Below, piece after piece: positions 26,770-33,227 of a stretch of 33,227 bases of DNA. The notes beneath the pieces are model-generated. The model searched no databases and was not told the DNA's origin. It worked only from the letters and a program-made list of their open reading frames with translations. This DNA comes from Pseudomonas costantinii. GTDB taxonomy: Bacteria > Pseudomonadota > Gammaproteobacteria > Pseudomonadales > Pseudomonadaceae. The stretch is taken from assembly GCF_001870435.1 (NCBI RefSeq), contig NZ_MDDR01000026.1, forward strand, positions 1 to 33,227. The letters run 5' to 3'. Made by a program: the position numbers and the translations under genes. The stretch's first letter is position 1. The number at the start of each line of letters is the position of its first letter.

Positions 26770-27825
26770 TCAGATCGCCAGCGTTGGGTAGTCGATGTAG
26801 CCGACCGGGCCTTTGCCGTAGAAGGTTTCTGGGTGCGCGTCGTTCAGCGGCGCATCGGCCTTCAAGCGAGCGGGCAGGTCCGGGTTGGCAATGAACGGTA
26901 CGCCGAAGGCCACCGCATCTGCCTTGCCAGCCGCCAGCCAAGCGTTGGCGCTGTCCTTGGTGAAGCGTTCGTTGGCGATGTATGGGCCGCCGAAGGCTTT
27001 TTTCAGTTGTGGGCCGAGGCTGTCAGCGCCTTCTTTTTCACGCGAGCAGATGAACGCGATGCCACGCTTGCCTAGTTCGCTGGCAACGTAGGTGAAGGTT
27101 TCGGCCAGGTTATCGTCGCCCATGTCATGGGAGTCGGCGCGTGGTGCCAGGTGCACACCCACACGGCCGGCGCCCCAGACTTCGATGGCAGCGTCGGTCA
27201 CTTCCAGCAGCAGGCGTGCACGGTTTTCCAGGGAGCCGCCGTAGATGTCGGTGCGTTGGTTGGTGCTGCTTTGCAGGAATTGGTCAAGCAGGTAGCCGTT
27301 GGCACCGTGGATTTCCACGCCGTCAAAGCCTGCGGCCTTGGCGTTTTCGGCGCCGGTGCGGTAGGCGTCGACGATGTCGGCGATTTCAGCGGTTTCCAGG
27401 GCGCGCGGGGTAGGGAAGTCGGCCAGTGGGCGCACCAGGCTGACGTGGCCTTTAGGTTGGATCGCGCTCGGTGCCACCGGCGTTTCGCCGTCCAGGTAAG
27501 ACTCGTGGGAGATCCGGCCGACGTGCCACAGTTGCAGGAATATCTTGCCGCCCGCGCCATGAATGGCCTTGGTGACATTGGCCCAGCCGCGAACCTGGTC
27601 GTTGGACCAGATGCCCGGAGTGTCCGGGTAGCCCACGCCCAGCGGCGTCACGGAGGTGGCTTCGCTGAGGATCAGCCCGGCGGAAGCGCGCTGCACGTAG
27701 TACTCGGCCATCAGCGCGTTAGGCACGCGACCGGCATCAGCGCGGCAGCGGGTCAGCGGCGCCATGATGATACGGTTCGACAGTTCCAGGTCGCCCAGTT
27801 TGATCGGATCGAAAATAGTCGTCAT
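26770..27825 (-). CDS. xenB: Old-yellow-enzyme alkene/xenobiotic reductase (XenB type)
   Basis: 351 residues from ATG 27825 (AGAAGG upstream). The open frame continues to 28128, but that part is the antisense of the MFS gene. FMN-dependent TIM barrel of the OYE/NemA class: FDPIKLGDLELSNRIIMAPL at the N-terminus, FLQLWHVGRISH, the substrate-anion pair in EIHGANGYLLDQFLQ, and NQRTDIYGGSLENRARLL. These enzymes reduce activated double bonds and nitro compounds with NAD(P)H. The sequence is close to my memory of P. fluorescens XenB and sits last in the pyeR-pyeM-xenB operon. Confidence 0.92.
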   Translation of the reverse strand: MTTIFDPIKLGDLELSNRIIMAPLTRCRADAGRVPNALMAEYYVQRASAGLILSEATSVTPLGVGYPDTPGIWSNDQVRGWANVTKAIHGAGGKIFLQLWHVGRISHESYLDGETPVAPSAIQPKGHVSLVRPLADFPTPRALETAEIADIVDAYRTGAENAKAAGFDGVEIHGANGYLLDQFLQSSTNQRTDIYGGSLENRARLLLEVTDAAIEVWGAGRVGVHLAPRADSHDMGDDNLAETFTYVASELGKRGIAFICSREKEGADSLGPQLKKAFGGPYIANERFTKDSANAWLAAGKADAVAFGVPFIANPDLPARLKADAPLNDAHPETFYGKGPVGYIDYPTLAI

Positions 27826-27851
27826 TGGAAAATACCTTCTCTTTAAGTTGA

Positions 27852-29018
27852 TCAGTTGGTCGCAGGGGCCAGGTCGGCATCGCCGCCCTGACGGAAAGTA
27901 ATCAAGGTCACCAGCAGGGCCAGGACCGCCAGGGCACCCGCCGCCAAGGGCACGCTGGTCAAGCCGAAGCCGTGGGCAATCACGCTGCCACCGACCCAGG
28001 CGCCGAGGGCGTTGCCGATATTGAAGGCGCCGATATTCAGGGTGGACACCAGGTTCGGTGCGGCCTTGCCGAAGGTCACCACGTTGATTTGCAGCGCGGG
28101 GACGGCGGCAAACGCGGCAGTGGCCCACAGGAACAGGGTGATTTCAGTCGGGATCACCGCGACGCTGGTCCAGGTCAGCGCAGTGGAGACCACCGCCATG
28201 CTGATAAACACGCCGATCAACGTGGCTGCCAGACGCTTGTCCGCCAGCTTGCCGCCGATGATGTTGCCCAGGGTGAGGCCCAGGCCAATCAGCAGCAGGG
28301 TCCAGGTCACGCCTTTTGGCGATACGCCGGTGACATCGCCGAGCAGCGGGGCAACGTAGGTAAAGAGGGTAAACATCGATGCGGAGAACAGTGCGGTCAT
28401 GGTCAGCGACAACCAGATGCCTGCACCCTTGAGGGCGGCCAGTTCGGCGCGCATGTCGAGTTTTTCTTCGTCACGTTTGGCCGGCAGGAAGCGGATCAGG
28501 CCGATCAGCGCCACCACCCCGATCACCGTCACGGCCCAGAAGGTCGAACGCCAGCCGGCTTCCTGACCCAGGGCGGTGCCCAGCGGAACGCCGAGCACGT
28601 TGGCCAGGGTCAAACCGGTGAACATCAAGGCCACGGCCGAAGCACGTTTGTTGGCCGGCACCAGGTTGGCGGCGACCACCGAACCGATACCAAAGAAGGC
28701 GCCATGGCACAGCGCGGTGACCACACGGGCAAACATCAGCACGTTGTAGTCGCTGGCCAGGGCACAGAGCAGGTTGCCGACAATAAAGATGCCCATCAAC
28801 GCTACCAGGGCGGCCTTGCGTGGCAGCTTGGCGGTGGCCAGTGCCATGAAGGGGGCGCCGATGGCCACGCCCAGGGCGTAGCCGGTCACCAGCCAACCGG
28901 CGCCGGGAATCGACACACCCAGGTCCGCCGCCACATCAGGCAGCAGGCCCATGATGACGAACTCGGTGGTGCCGATGGCGAAGGCGCTCAGGGCCAGTAT
29001 GAGTAGCGAGAGGGGCAT
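27852..29018 (-). CDS. pyeM: MFS efflux transporter (PyeM, AraJ/YdhP-like)
   Basis: 388 residues from ATG 29018 (AAGGAAA upstream), 12 membrane helices, DHA1 drug:H+ antiporter group. Signatures: FAIGTTEFVIMGLLPDVA in helix 1 and GWLVTGYALGVAIGAPFMA in helix 2. CHGAFFGIGSVVAANLVP and the antiporter-like FTGLTLANVLGVPLGT lie in helices 4-5. It lies 13 bases after pyeR and 26 before xenB in one operon. The order matches the P. aeruginosa pyeR-pyeM-xenB operon as I recall it. The substrate is unknown; export of a toxic electrophile or metabolite is an inference. Confidence 0.85.
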   Translation of the reverse strand: MPLSLLILALSAFAIGTTEFVIMGLLPDVAADLGVSIPGAGWLVTGYALGVAIGAPFMALATAKLPRKAALVALMGIFIVGNLLCALASDYNVLMFARVVTALCHGAFFGIGSVVAANLVPANKRASAVALMFTGLTLANVLGVPLGTALGQEAGWRSTFWAVTVIGVVALIGLIRFLPAKRDEEKLDMRAELAALKGAGIWLSLTMTALFSASMFTLFTYVAPLLGDVTGVSPKGVTWTLLLIGLGLTLGNIIGGKLADKRLAATLIGVFISMAVVSTALTWTSVAVIPTEITLFLWATAAFAAVPALQINVVTFGKAAPNLVSTLNIGAFNIGNALGAWVGGSVIAHGFGLTSVPLAAGALAVLALLVTLITFRQGGDADLAPATN

Positions 29019-29031
29019 TTTGGTTTCCTTG

Positions 29032-29358
29032 TTACAGCGATGCGCGGGCTTCAGCGCTGAGTTCAGTGATAAGCGCATCGAGGAACGCTTGGATCGTTTC
29101 CTCGTTGCGTTTGAAAAAGTGCCACTGCCCGGCCTTTTGGCTGCTGATCAATCCCGCCCGTTGCAGCGTGGCCAGGTGGGCCGACACGGTTGATTGGGAC
29201 AAGCCGCAGCGCTGGTCGATCTGCCCGGCGCAGATGCCGTATTCATGGTTGTGCAGTTGCTCGGGGAACTGCACTTTCGGGTCTTTCAGCCAGTTGAGGA
29301 TGTCTCGCCGTACTGGGTGCGCCAGGGCTTTTATTATTTCGTCGAGGTCAATGGACAT
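29032..29358 (-). CDS. pyeR: ArsR-family repressor (PyeR type)
   Basis: 108 residues, winged helix-turn-helix of the ArsR family (KALAHPVRRDILNWL, then CGLSQSTVSAHLATLQRAGL). It lacks the ELCVCDL metal-binding motif of classical ArsR/SmtB proteins, so it is probably not a metal sensor. Cys43 and Cys51 flank the recognition region and could be thiol switches. It is the first gene of the operon with the MFS and OYE genes. Two copies of an inverted repeat lie upstream at 29407-29428 and 29465-29486, likely its operators. Confidence 0.87.
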   Translation of the reverse strand: MSIDLDEIIKALAHPVRRDILNWLKDPKVQFPEQLHNHEYGICAGQIDQRCGLSQSTVSAHLATLQRAGLISSQKAGQWHFFKRNEETIQAFLDALITELSAEARASL

Positions 29359-29406
29359 GGCAGTTGCTCGGTTTCTTGAAACGTTATATCGCGATGAGGC
29401 GAACTT

Positions 29407-29428
29407 TAAATCGGTCTATCCCGATATA
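29407..29428. promoter_or_regulatory. Candidate PyeR operator 1
   Basis: TAAATCG-N8-CGATATA. Read on the minus strand it is TATATCG-N8-CGATTTA, an inverted repeat 49-70 bases upstream of the pyeR start. It shares spacing and half-sites with operator 2. Confidence 0.65.
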
Positions 29429-29464
29429 CCAATATGATTTTGGTCTTAAACCAGATTGAATCGG

Positions 29465-29486
29465 TATATCGGGTTATAACGATATG
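29465..29486. promoter_or_regulatory. Candidate PyeR operator 2, near acpH
   Basis: TATATCG-N8-CGATATG, the best of the two inverted repeats. It lies 27 bases upstream of the acpH start, so the repressor could also affect acpH. The block GGTATATCGGG is shared with operator 1 in the opposite orientation. Confidence 0.65.
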
Positions 29487-29512
29487 TTTGTGGCAGTGAT
29501 AGACTGCGCGCC

Positions 29513-30097
29513 ATGAATTATCTCGCACATCTGCACCTGGGCGGCCAACTTCCTGCACAACTGCTGGGCAGCCTCTATGGCGACTTCGTCAAAGGTCGCC
29601 TGCAGGGCCAGTTCAGCCCGCAAATCGAGTCGGCGATTCAACTGCACCGCTCAATCGACCGCTTCACCGACAGCCACCCGCTGGTGGGAGAGGCGTTGTC
29701 GCGTTTCAGCCTGACCCGCAAGCGTTATGCCGGGATTGTCCTCGATGTGTTTTTCGATCACTGCCTCGCGCGGGATTGGGCGCTTTATGCCGACCAGCCT
29801 TTGGAGCGCTTCACGTCGCAGGTGTACCGCGTGCTGGCGGCTGAGCCGCAGTTGCCGGGGCGCTTGGCGCAGATTGCGCCGTATATGGCCGCGGATGATT
29901 GGCTGGGTTCGTACCGCGAATTTGCAGTGATGGAGCAGGTGTTGAGGGGGATTTCGCGGCGGCTGACACAGCCCGAGGAGTTGGGGCATGCGATGCAGGA
30001 GTTGCGGCTTTTGTATGAGCCGTTGAGTGAAGACTTCCGGCTGTTTTATCCCGAGTTGCAAGCGTTCGCACAAATCCAACTGACAGCACAAAACTAA
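29513..30097 (+). CDS. acpH: Acyl-carrier-protein phosphodiesterase
   Basis: 194 residues (E. coli AcpH has 193). It hydrolyses the phosphopantetheine arm from holo-ACP. Family motifs: MNYLAHLHLGG start, GSLYGDFVKGRL, HRSIDRFTDSHP, and DVFFDHCLARDW with its metal-binding His/Asp residues of the HD-like fold. No strong Shine-Dalgarno sequence precedes the ATG. It is divergent from pyeR, and the 154-bp gap between the two genes carries both PyeR-type operators. Confidence 0.9.
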   Translation: MNYLAHLHLGGQLPAQLLGSLYGDFVKGRLQGQFSPQIESAIQLHRSIDRFTDSHPLVGEALSRFSLTRKRYAGIVLDVFFDHCLARDWALYADQPLERFTSQVYRVLAAEPQLPGRLAQIAPYMAADDWLGSYREFAVMEQVLRGISRRLTQPEELGHAMQELRLLYEPLSEDFRLFYPELQAFAQIQLTAQN

Positions 30098-30129
30098 ATG
30101 TGGGCGGGAGCAAGCCCCCTCCCACATTT
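30097..30129. repeat. REP hairpin between acpH and olsA
   Basis: AAATGTGGGCGGG, then AGCAAG, then CCCCCTCCCACATTTT form a REP palindrome with one extra base in the left arm. It sits between the convergent acpH and olsA stops. Confidence 0.8.
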
Positions 30130-30149
30130 TGACCTGTGTTCACATCACT

Positions 30150-30941
30150 TCAGGCTGCGAAGGCTGGCCGCACGGGTAACTGCTCTGCTTCCGGTACCGG
30201 CCCAAACAAGGCCTTCTGCACTGCCTGCTGCGCCTGGAACGCCAGCGCCGCACGTTCCTGCCCGGCACAGGCAATCGGCTTGAGCACATGAATCTCTACG
30301 TCGCCCTGATCATTGCCAAACAAACGCATCAGGTGCGACAGCAAATCATCATCGCCAATAAACGGTGCCAGCGGGTCGACCTGACCGCCGCGCAGATAAC
30401 GAATCGCCACCGGTTGCAGTGACACATCCGCATCAATCGCACTGGCCAGCAAACGCCCGTGGAAGGTACGCAGGCTGCGCCCATCGGTGGTGGTGCCTTC
30501 GGGGAACATCAGCAGTGGGTGCTGTTGCTCCAGATGACGGGTCATCTGTTTGCGGATCAACTGACTGTCGCCCGACCCCCTGCGAATGAACAGGCTACCG
30601 GCCTTGGCCGCCAACCAGCCAGCCACCGGCCAGGTGCGCACTTCGGCCTTGGACAGAAATGACATCGGCGTCACGGCGCCCAACAGCGGAATATCGGTCC
30701 AGGACACGTGATTACTCACCCACAGCATCGGTTGCGTCGGCAATTCACCGTGCACCGTCACGCGAAAGGGCAGGGCGTTGGTCAGCCGCGCCATAAAGAA
30801 GCGCGACCAGCGCTGGCGCCGCACCATCGAGTTGGCCACGCCCAAACGCTCAAACACACCAAACACACTGGCCATGCTCAAGCCCAGCGCCACCACCAAC
30901 AGCACGCGGGCAATGCGCCCGTACACCCGAATACGGCTCAT
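30150..30941 (-). CDS. olsA: Lyso-ornithine lipid O-acyltransferase (OlsA, PlsC family)
   Basis: 263 residues from ATG 30941, which overlaps the olsB stop by one base (TGATG); an alternative start at 30980 lies inside olsB. An N-terminal membrane anchor (IARVLLVVALGLSMASVFGVF) is followed by the PlsC acyltransferase domain with NHVSWTD (the H-x4-D catalytic motif) and FPEGTTTDGRS. It adds the second acyl chain to lyso-ornithine lipid. The function is called from the coupled olsB gene; without it, a 1-acylglycerol-3-phosphate acyltransferase would be the default name. Confidence 0.87.
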   Translation of the reverse strand: MSRIRVYGRIARVLLVVALGLSMASVFGVFERLGVANSMVRRQRWSRFFMARLTNALPFRVTVHGELPTQPMLWVSNHVSWTDIPLLGAVTPMSFLSKAEVRTWPVAGWLAAKAGSLFIRRGSGDSQLIRKQMTRHLEQQHPLLMFPEGTTTDGRSLRTFHGRLLASAIDADVSLQPVAIRYLRGGQVDPLAPFIGDDDLLSHLMRLFGNDQGDVEIHVLKPIACAGQERAALAFQAQQAVQKALFGPVPEAEQLPVRPAFAA

Positions 30942-31696
30942 CACATGGCTGCCTTGAAGTGGCGGGCGTAACGCGGGCACAGCTCATCGCGCTTGAGCAG
31001 GATGAACACGTCGGCCACTTGGAAATCTTCGTCCCAGCACGGTTCGCCGCAGATCTTCGCACCCAGGCGCATATAAGCCTTGAGCAGTGGCGGCATTTCT
31101 GCGATCACGTTAGACGGCAGGTCCAGCGCCGGCAGTGGTTTTTTCGGTTCGGCGCGCAGGTGTTCGTTGCACAGGTAGCGTTCGCGCAGGCGCTGCATGA
31201 TCGCGTGGGCCTGGATGCCGCCGTCGTGCATCGGGATGCTCGCGCAACCCATCAGGTAGCTGTAGCCGCCCTGGTTCAGTACTTCTGCCAACTCGCCCCA
31301 CAACACAGCAATGGTGCCGCCGTTGCGGTAGGCCGGGTCGACGCAGGTGCGGCCGATTTCCAGGATTGGGCCTTGCAGGTGGAGCAAGCCATGCAGGCTG
31401 AATTCTTCTTCGCTGTAGAACCGGCCCAGGGTGCTGGCGGCCTGGTGGTCCAGTAAACGGGTGGTGGCTACCAGTCGACCGCTGTTCAAGTCGCGCACGC
31501 CGATGTGGCTGCAGTGAACATCATAGTCATCCATGTCCAGACCCAGTTCCGCGCCTTTCAGCTTGGCGTTGAATTCGCCGCTGAACACGTTGAAACGCAG
31601 GGCCTGGGCTTCCTGCAAAGCCTGGGCGCCGATCAGGCGTTCGGCTTGCAGACGGCGTTCATTGCCGGTGTCGCTGATGCGGGCGATCTGAGTCAT
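30941..31696 (-). CDS. olsB: L-ornithine N-alpha-acyltransferase (OlsB)
   Basis: 251 residues from ATG 31696 with GGAG seven bases upstream; an in-frame upstream ATG at 31720 has no such site. GNAT-fold acyltransferase of the OlsB/hemolysin-like family: [32 protein letters not shown] (the acyl-donor loop) and [14 protein letters not shown]. It transfers a 3-hydroxyacyl chain from ACP to ornithine, making the phosphorus-free ornithine lipids of the outer membrane. Pseudomonas olsBA is typically induced by phosphate limitation; no clear Pho box was seen upstream here. Confidence 0.9.
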   Translation of the reverse strand: MTQIARISDTGNERRLQAERLIGAQALQEAQALRFNVFSGEFNAKLKGAELGLDMDDYDVHCSHIGVRDLNSGRLVATTRLLDHQAASTLGRFYSEEEFSLHGLLHLQGPILEIGRTCVDPAYRNGGTIAVLWGELAEVLNQGGYSYLMGCASIPMHDGGIQAHAIMQRLRERYLCNEHLRAEPKKPLPALDLPSNVIAEMPPLLKAYMRLGAKICGEPCWDEDFQVADVFILLKRDELCPRYARHFKAAM

Positions 31697-31818
31697 GGCG
31701 AGTCTCCGAGTGCCGGCCACGTTTCGGCCGGTCGACTTTGTTGTCCAAAGTCAGGCTATGTAGGCTCGGTGTCATCTCCATGAAGTTCCGGTGACGCTTA
31801 GATGACAGGGGGGCGGGG
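31697..31818. other. Region upstream of olsB
   Basis: 122 bases between olsB and the large repeat. It should contain the olsB promoter on the minus strand, but I found no convincing -35/-10 pair or known operator. Confidence 0.4.
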
Positions 31819-32385
31819 GTATATCCGTTATTTAGGTAACGGCGGCTTAGGGTTTCGCTCTTACAGCGACTCACTTTGGAAAAGCCCCAAAGTAAGCAAA
31901 GGGCTCTTGCCCCACCACTCGGCACCTCGCCTAGGCTCGGTGTGCCCGCACTCCGGCTTGAATCCGTGGGCCGCCGCGATGGGCCATCCTTGGCCCAGCG
32001 CGGCTAACCCGGCGTCCTGCCGGGTTACCCACGGATTCAAGCCTGCGTGCGGCCAGCGTGGTTAATGGGGCGCCTGAGATCAAGATCAACAGCAGATCAA
32101 AAGCAGAGCACGGCGGCCTGAAAGCCGACCTGAGTGGTGTGGAGCAAAAGCCAGATCAGAAGCAGGGCAGATTGCAGTCTCCCTGATGGATGGAGATTAA
32201 AAATGTGGAAGCGGGCTTGCCCGCTCCCACATGTTTTACCGCTTTTGATCTACACCACTCAGGTCGGCTTTCAGGCCGCCGTGCTCTGCTTTTGATCTTT
32301 TTGATCTTGATCTCAGGCGCCCCGCGCAGCCGTGCCGGAGTGCGGGCACACCGAGCCACAGCGAGGTGCCGAGTGGTGGGGCAAG
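31819..32385. repeat. Large nested palindromic repeat, right copy, cut by an insertion element
   Basis: Outer arms 31906-31957 and 32334-32385 are near-perfect complements. Inner arms 32101-32151 and 32241-32291 match at 49 of 51 positions. A REP-like hairpin lies in the central loop (32203-32232). The branched module on the left has outer stem 31955-31970/32028-32043 (16 bp perfect), stem 31973-31986/31991-32004 (one mismatch) and stem 32005-32013/32019-32027 (9 bp perfect). The left end begins ATATCCGTTATTTAGGTAAC. Similarity to the left copy stops right after GTGGGGCAAG at 32385, where IS-like sequence begins. The right half lacks the branched module, so the copy is asymmetric. Confidence 0.85.
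32203..32232. repeat. REP-like hairpin in the loop of the right palindrome
   Basis: ATGTGGAAGCGGG, CTTG, CCCGCTCCCACAT form a 13-bp stem with one A-C mismatch. Same flanks as the REP in the left copy (100-125) but different stem bases. Confidence 0.75.
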
Positions 32386-32441
32386 TGAAGGGATCAACCA
32401 CATAGGTAACAAAAGAGTTCAGTCACATGGGTAACACCAGG
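32386..32441. mobile_element. Probable terminal region of an IS481-family element
   Basis: Sequence between the repeat break and the transposase stop. It holds two near-identical 11-mers, ACATAGGTAAC (32400-32410) and ACATGGGTAAC (32425-32435), 25 bases apart, plausible transposase-binding repeats. The exact terminal inverted repeat cannot be fixed because the other end lies outside the window. Confidence 0.55.
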
Positions 32442-33227
32442 TCACTTACTTCTGATCACTTTGAGTGTTACGTAATCTTCCTTTACATCCTTTTCATCGA
32501 TGCGGCCCAAGACAATCGGGCCAAAAACAATGTCCCAAACACCTTCGCTTATGCTCTCTAAACCTACTATTTCATGCTTGAGCACATTACCCACATAAAT
32601 TCTGAGCCGCCCTCGGTAAACCACCCCATTGGAGTCCACCCGGTAGGCTTCCACATGAGTCGGATATCTCATTTTCGGTAGCTGTTCCGGATACATTCGC
32701 TGGGAGTTTGTGTAACAAGAACCAGGTGTTTTCTGCCCGAGGGCCTCATGCACCCGTTCATGATTGTAATGCTGTATGAAAAGATCAAAGTGTCTCTGTT
32801 GAGCTCCCCAATCGACCTCTGGTGGTCTTGGTAGCGTGCTTTTCAGCGTTCGGTGCATGCGCTCATGCCGCCCGTTTTGCTCTGGTCTGCCTGGCTGAAT
32901 CCGTTCGTGGATGATGCCTAAGCGCGCCCACCAGATCGATAACTGGGATAACCCTGCGCGCCCGCTACTGGCAAAGGGAACACCATTATCTGTGCGGATC
33001 CGTTCAGGCATCCCATACGTTTTGAATAGGCGTTCGAAGGCTGCCTTGGCCTCCTGAAAGGTCGTGCTGGGCATGCTTTCACATGCCAATAAAAAGCGAC
33101 TCGCGTGATCCATTACGGTCAAGGGGTAACACCAGGCACCATCCCCCGTCAGGTACTGACCTTTGTAATCGGCACTCCAGAGCTGATTGGGGTTATCGGC
33201 TTTCTGAAGAGGTTTGGGATAGACCGC
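32442..33227 (-). CDS. IS481-family transposase, N-terminus beyond window
   Basis: 262 codons of open frame reach the window edge, so the gene is partial at its 5' end. Integrase (rve) core of the DDE superfamily: the first Asp is in LWSADYKGQYL, the second in RIRTDNGVPFAS, and the Glu region is PGRPEQNGRHERMHRTLK, the pattern of IS481/IS3-group transposases. The N-terminal helix-turn-helix lies outside. The C-terminal 90 residues form a small beta-rich domain (VVYRGRLRIYVGNVLKHEIV). AT content is higher than in the surrounding genes. The visible frame is intact, so it could be active if the missing part is. Confidence 0.9.
   Translation of the reverse strand, partial: AVYPKPLQKADNPNQLWSADYKGQYLTGDGAWCYPLTVMDHASRFLLACESMPSTTFQEAKAAFERLFKTYGMPERIRTDNGVPFASSGRAGLSQLSIWWARLGIIHERIQPGRPEQNGRHERMHRTLKSTLPRPPEVDWGAQQRHFDLFIQHYNHERVHEALGQKTPGSCYTNSQRMYPEQLPKMRYPTHVEAYRVDSNGVVYRGRLRIYVGNVLKHEIVGLESISEGVWDIVFGPIVLGRIDEKDVKEDYVTLKVIRSK

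Noticed and set aside
27826..28128. N-terminal extension of the xenB frame
   Set aside because: It is Arg/Gly-rich and antisense-like relative to the MFS gene on the same strand in another frame. The family start with a ribosome site is at 27825.

Overview
The window looks like a chromosomal segment of a Pseudomonas fluorescens-group bacterium. The reasons are high GC, REP/REPIN hairpins of the GGGAGCGGGCTTGC type, large dispersed palindromic repeats, and gene neighbourhoods that match Pseudomonas loci from memory: pca, ttg/emh-type efflux, pyeR-pyeM-xenB and olsBA. All identifications come from reading the sequence and from recalled family knowledge. No database search was run.

Layout. (1) 1-450 is most of a large palindromic repeat. 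(2) 467-1993 is a PitA-type phosphate transporter (minus strand) with its terminator. A quiet stretch follows with one small hypothetical gene (2327-2527). (3) 2961-13833 is a complete and unusually consolidated protocatechuate/beta-ketoadipate cluster on the plus strand: pcaR, pcaK, pcaI, pcaJ, pcaF, pcaH, pcaG, pcaT, pcaB, pcaD, pcaC. It carries paired PcaR-type operators before pcaR and before pcaI. Every step from protocatechuate ring cleavage to acetyl-CoA plus succinyl-CoA is present, with two transporters. (4) 14007-16240 holds, on the minus strand, a lipoprotein polysaccharide deacetylase and an OprD-family porin. The porin has a PcaR-like site upstream, so it is probably the outer-membrane entry route for the pathway. 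(5) 16392-19711 is an HscC-type Hsp70 followed by a membrane-anchored J-like protein whose HPD motif reads RPD. (6) 19821-26535 is a tripartite RND efflux operon (emhABC/ttgABC type, minus strand) with a divergent TetR repressor and an operator lying over the efflux promoter. (7) 26718-29486 is a pyeR-pyeM-xenB operon (ArsR repressor, MFS exporter, old-yellow-enzyme reductase) with two copies of an inverted-repeat operator. (8) 29513-31696 holds acpH (plus strand) and the ornithine-lipid pair olsB-olsA (minus strand, overlapping by one base). (9) 31819-32385 is a second copy of the large palindromic repeat, apparently interrupted by an IS481-family element that runs off the right end.

The most unusual material is in the two flanking repeats. 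Each carries a multi-branch hairpin module. Comparing the copies shows compensatory base changes that keep every stem paired while the sequence differs, which suggests that the folded form, not the sequence, is what is maintained. No CRISPR array, tRNA or rRNA was seen.
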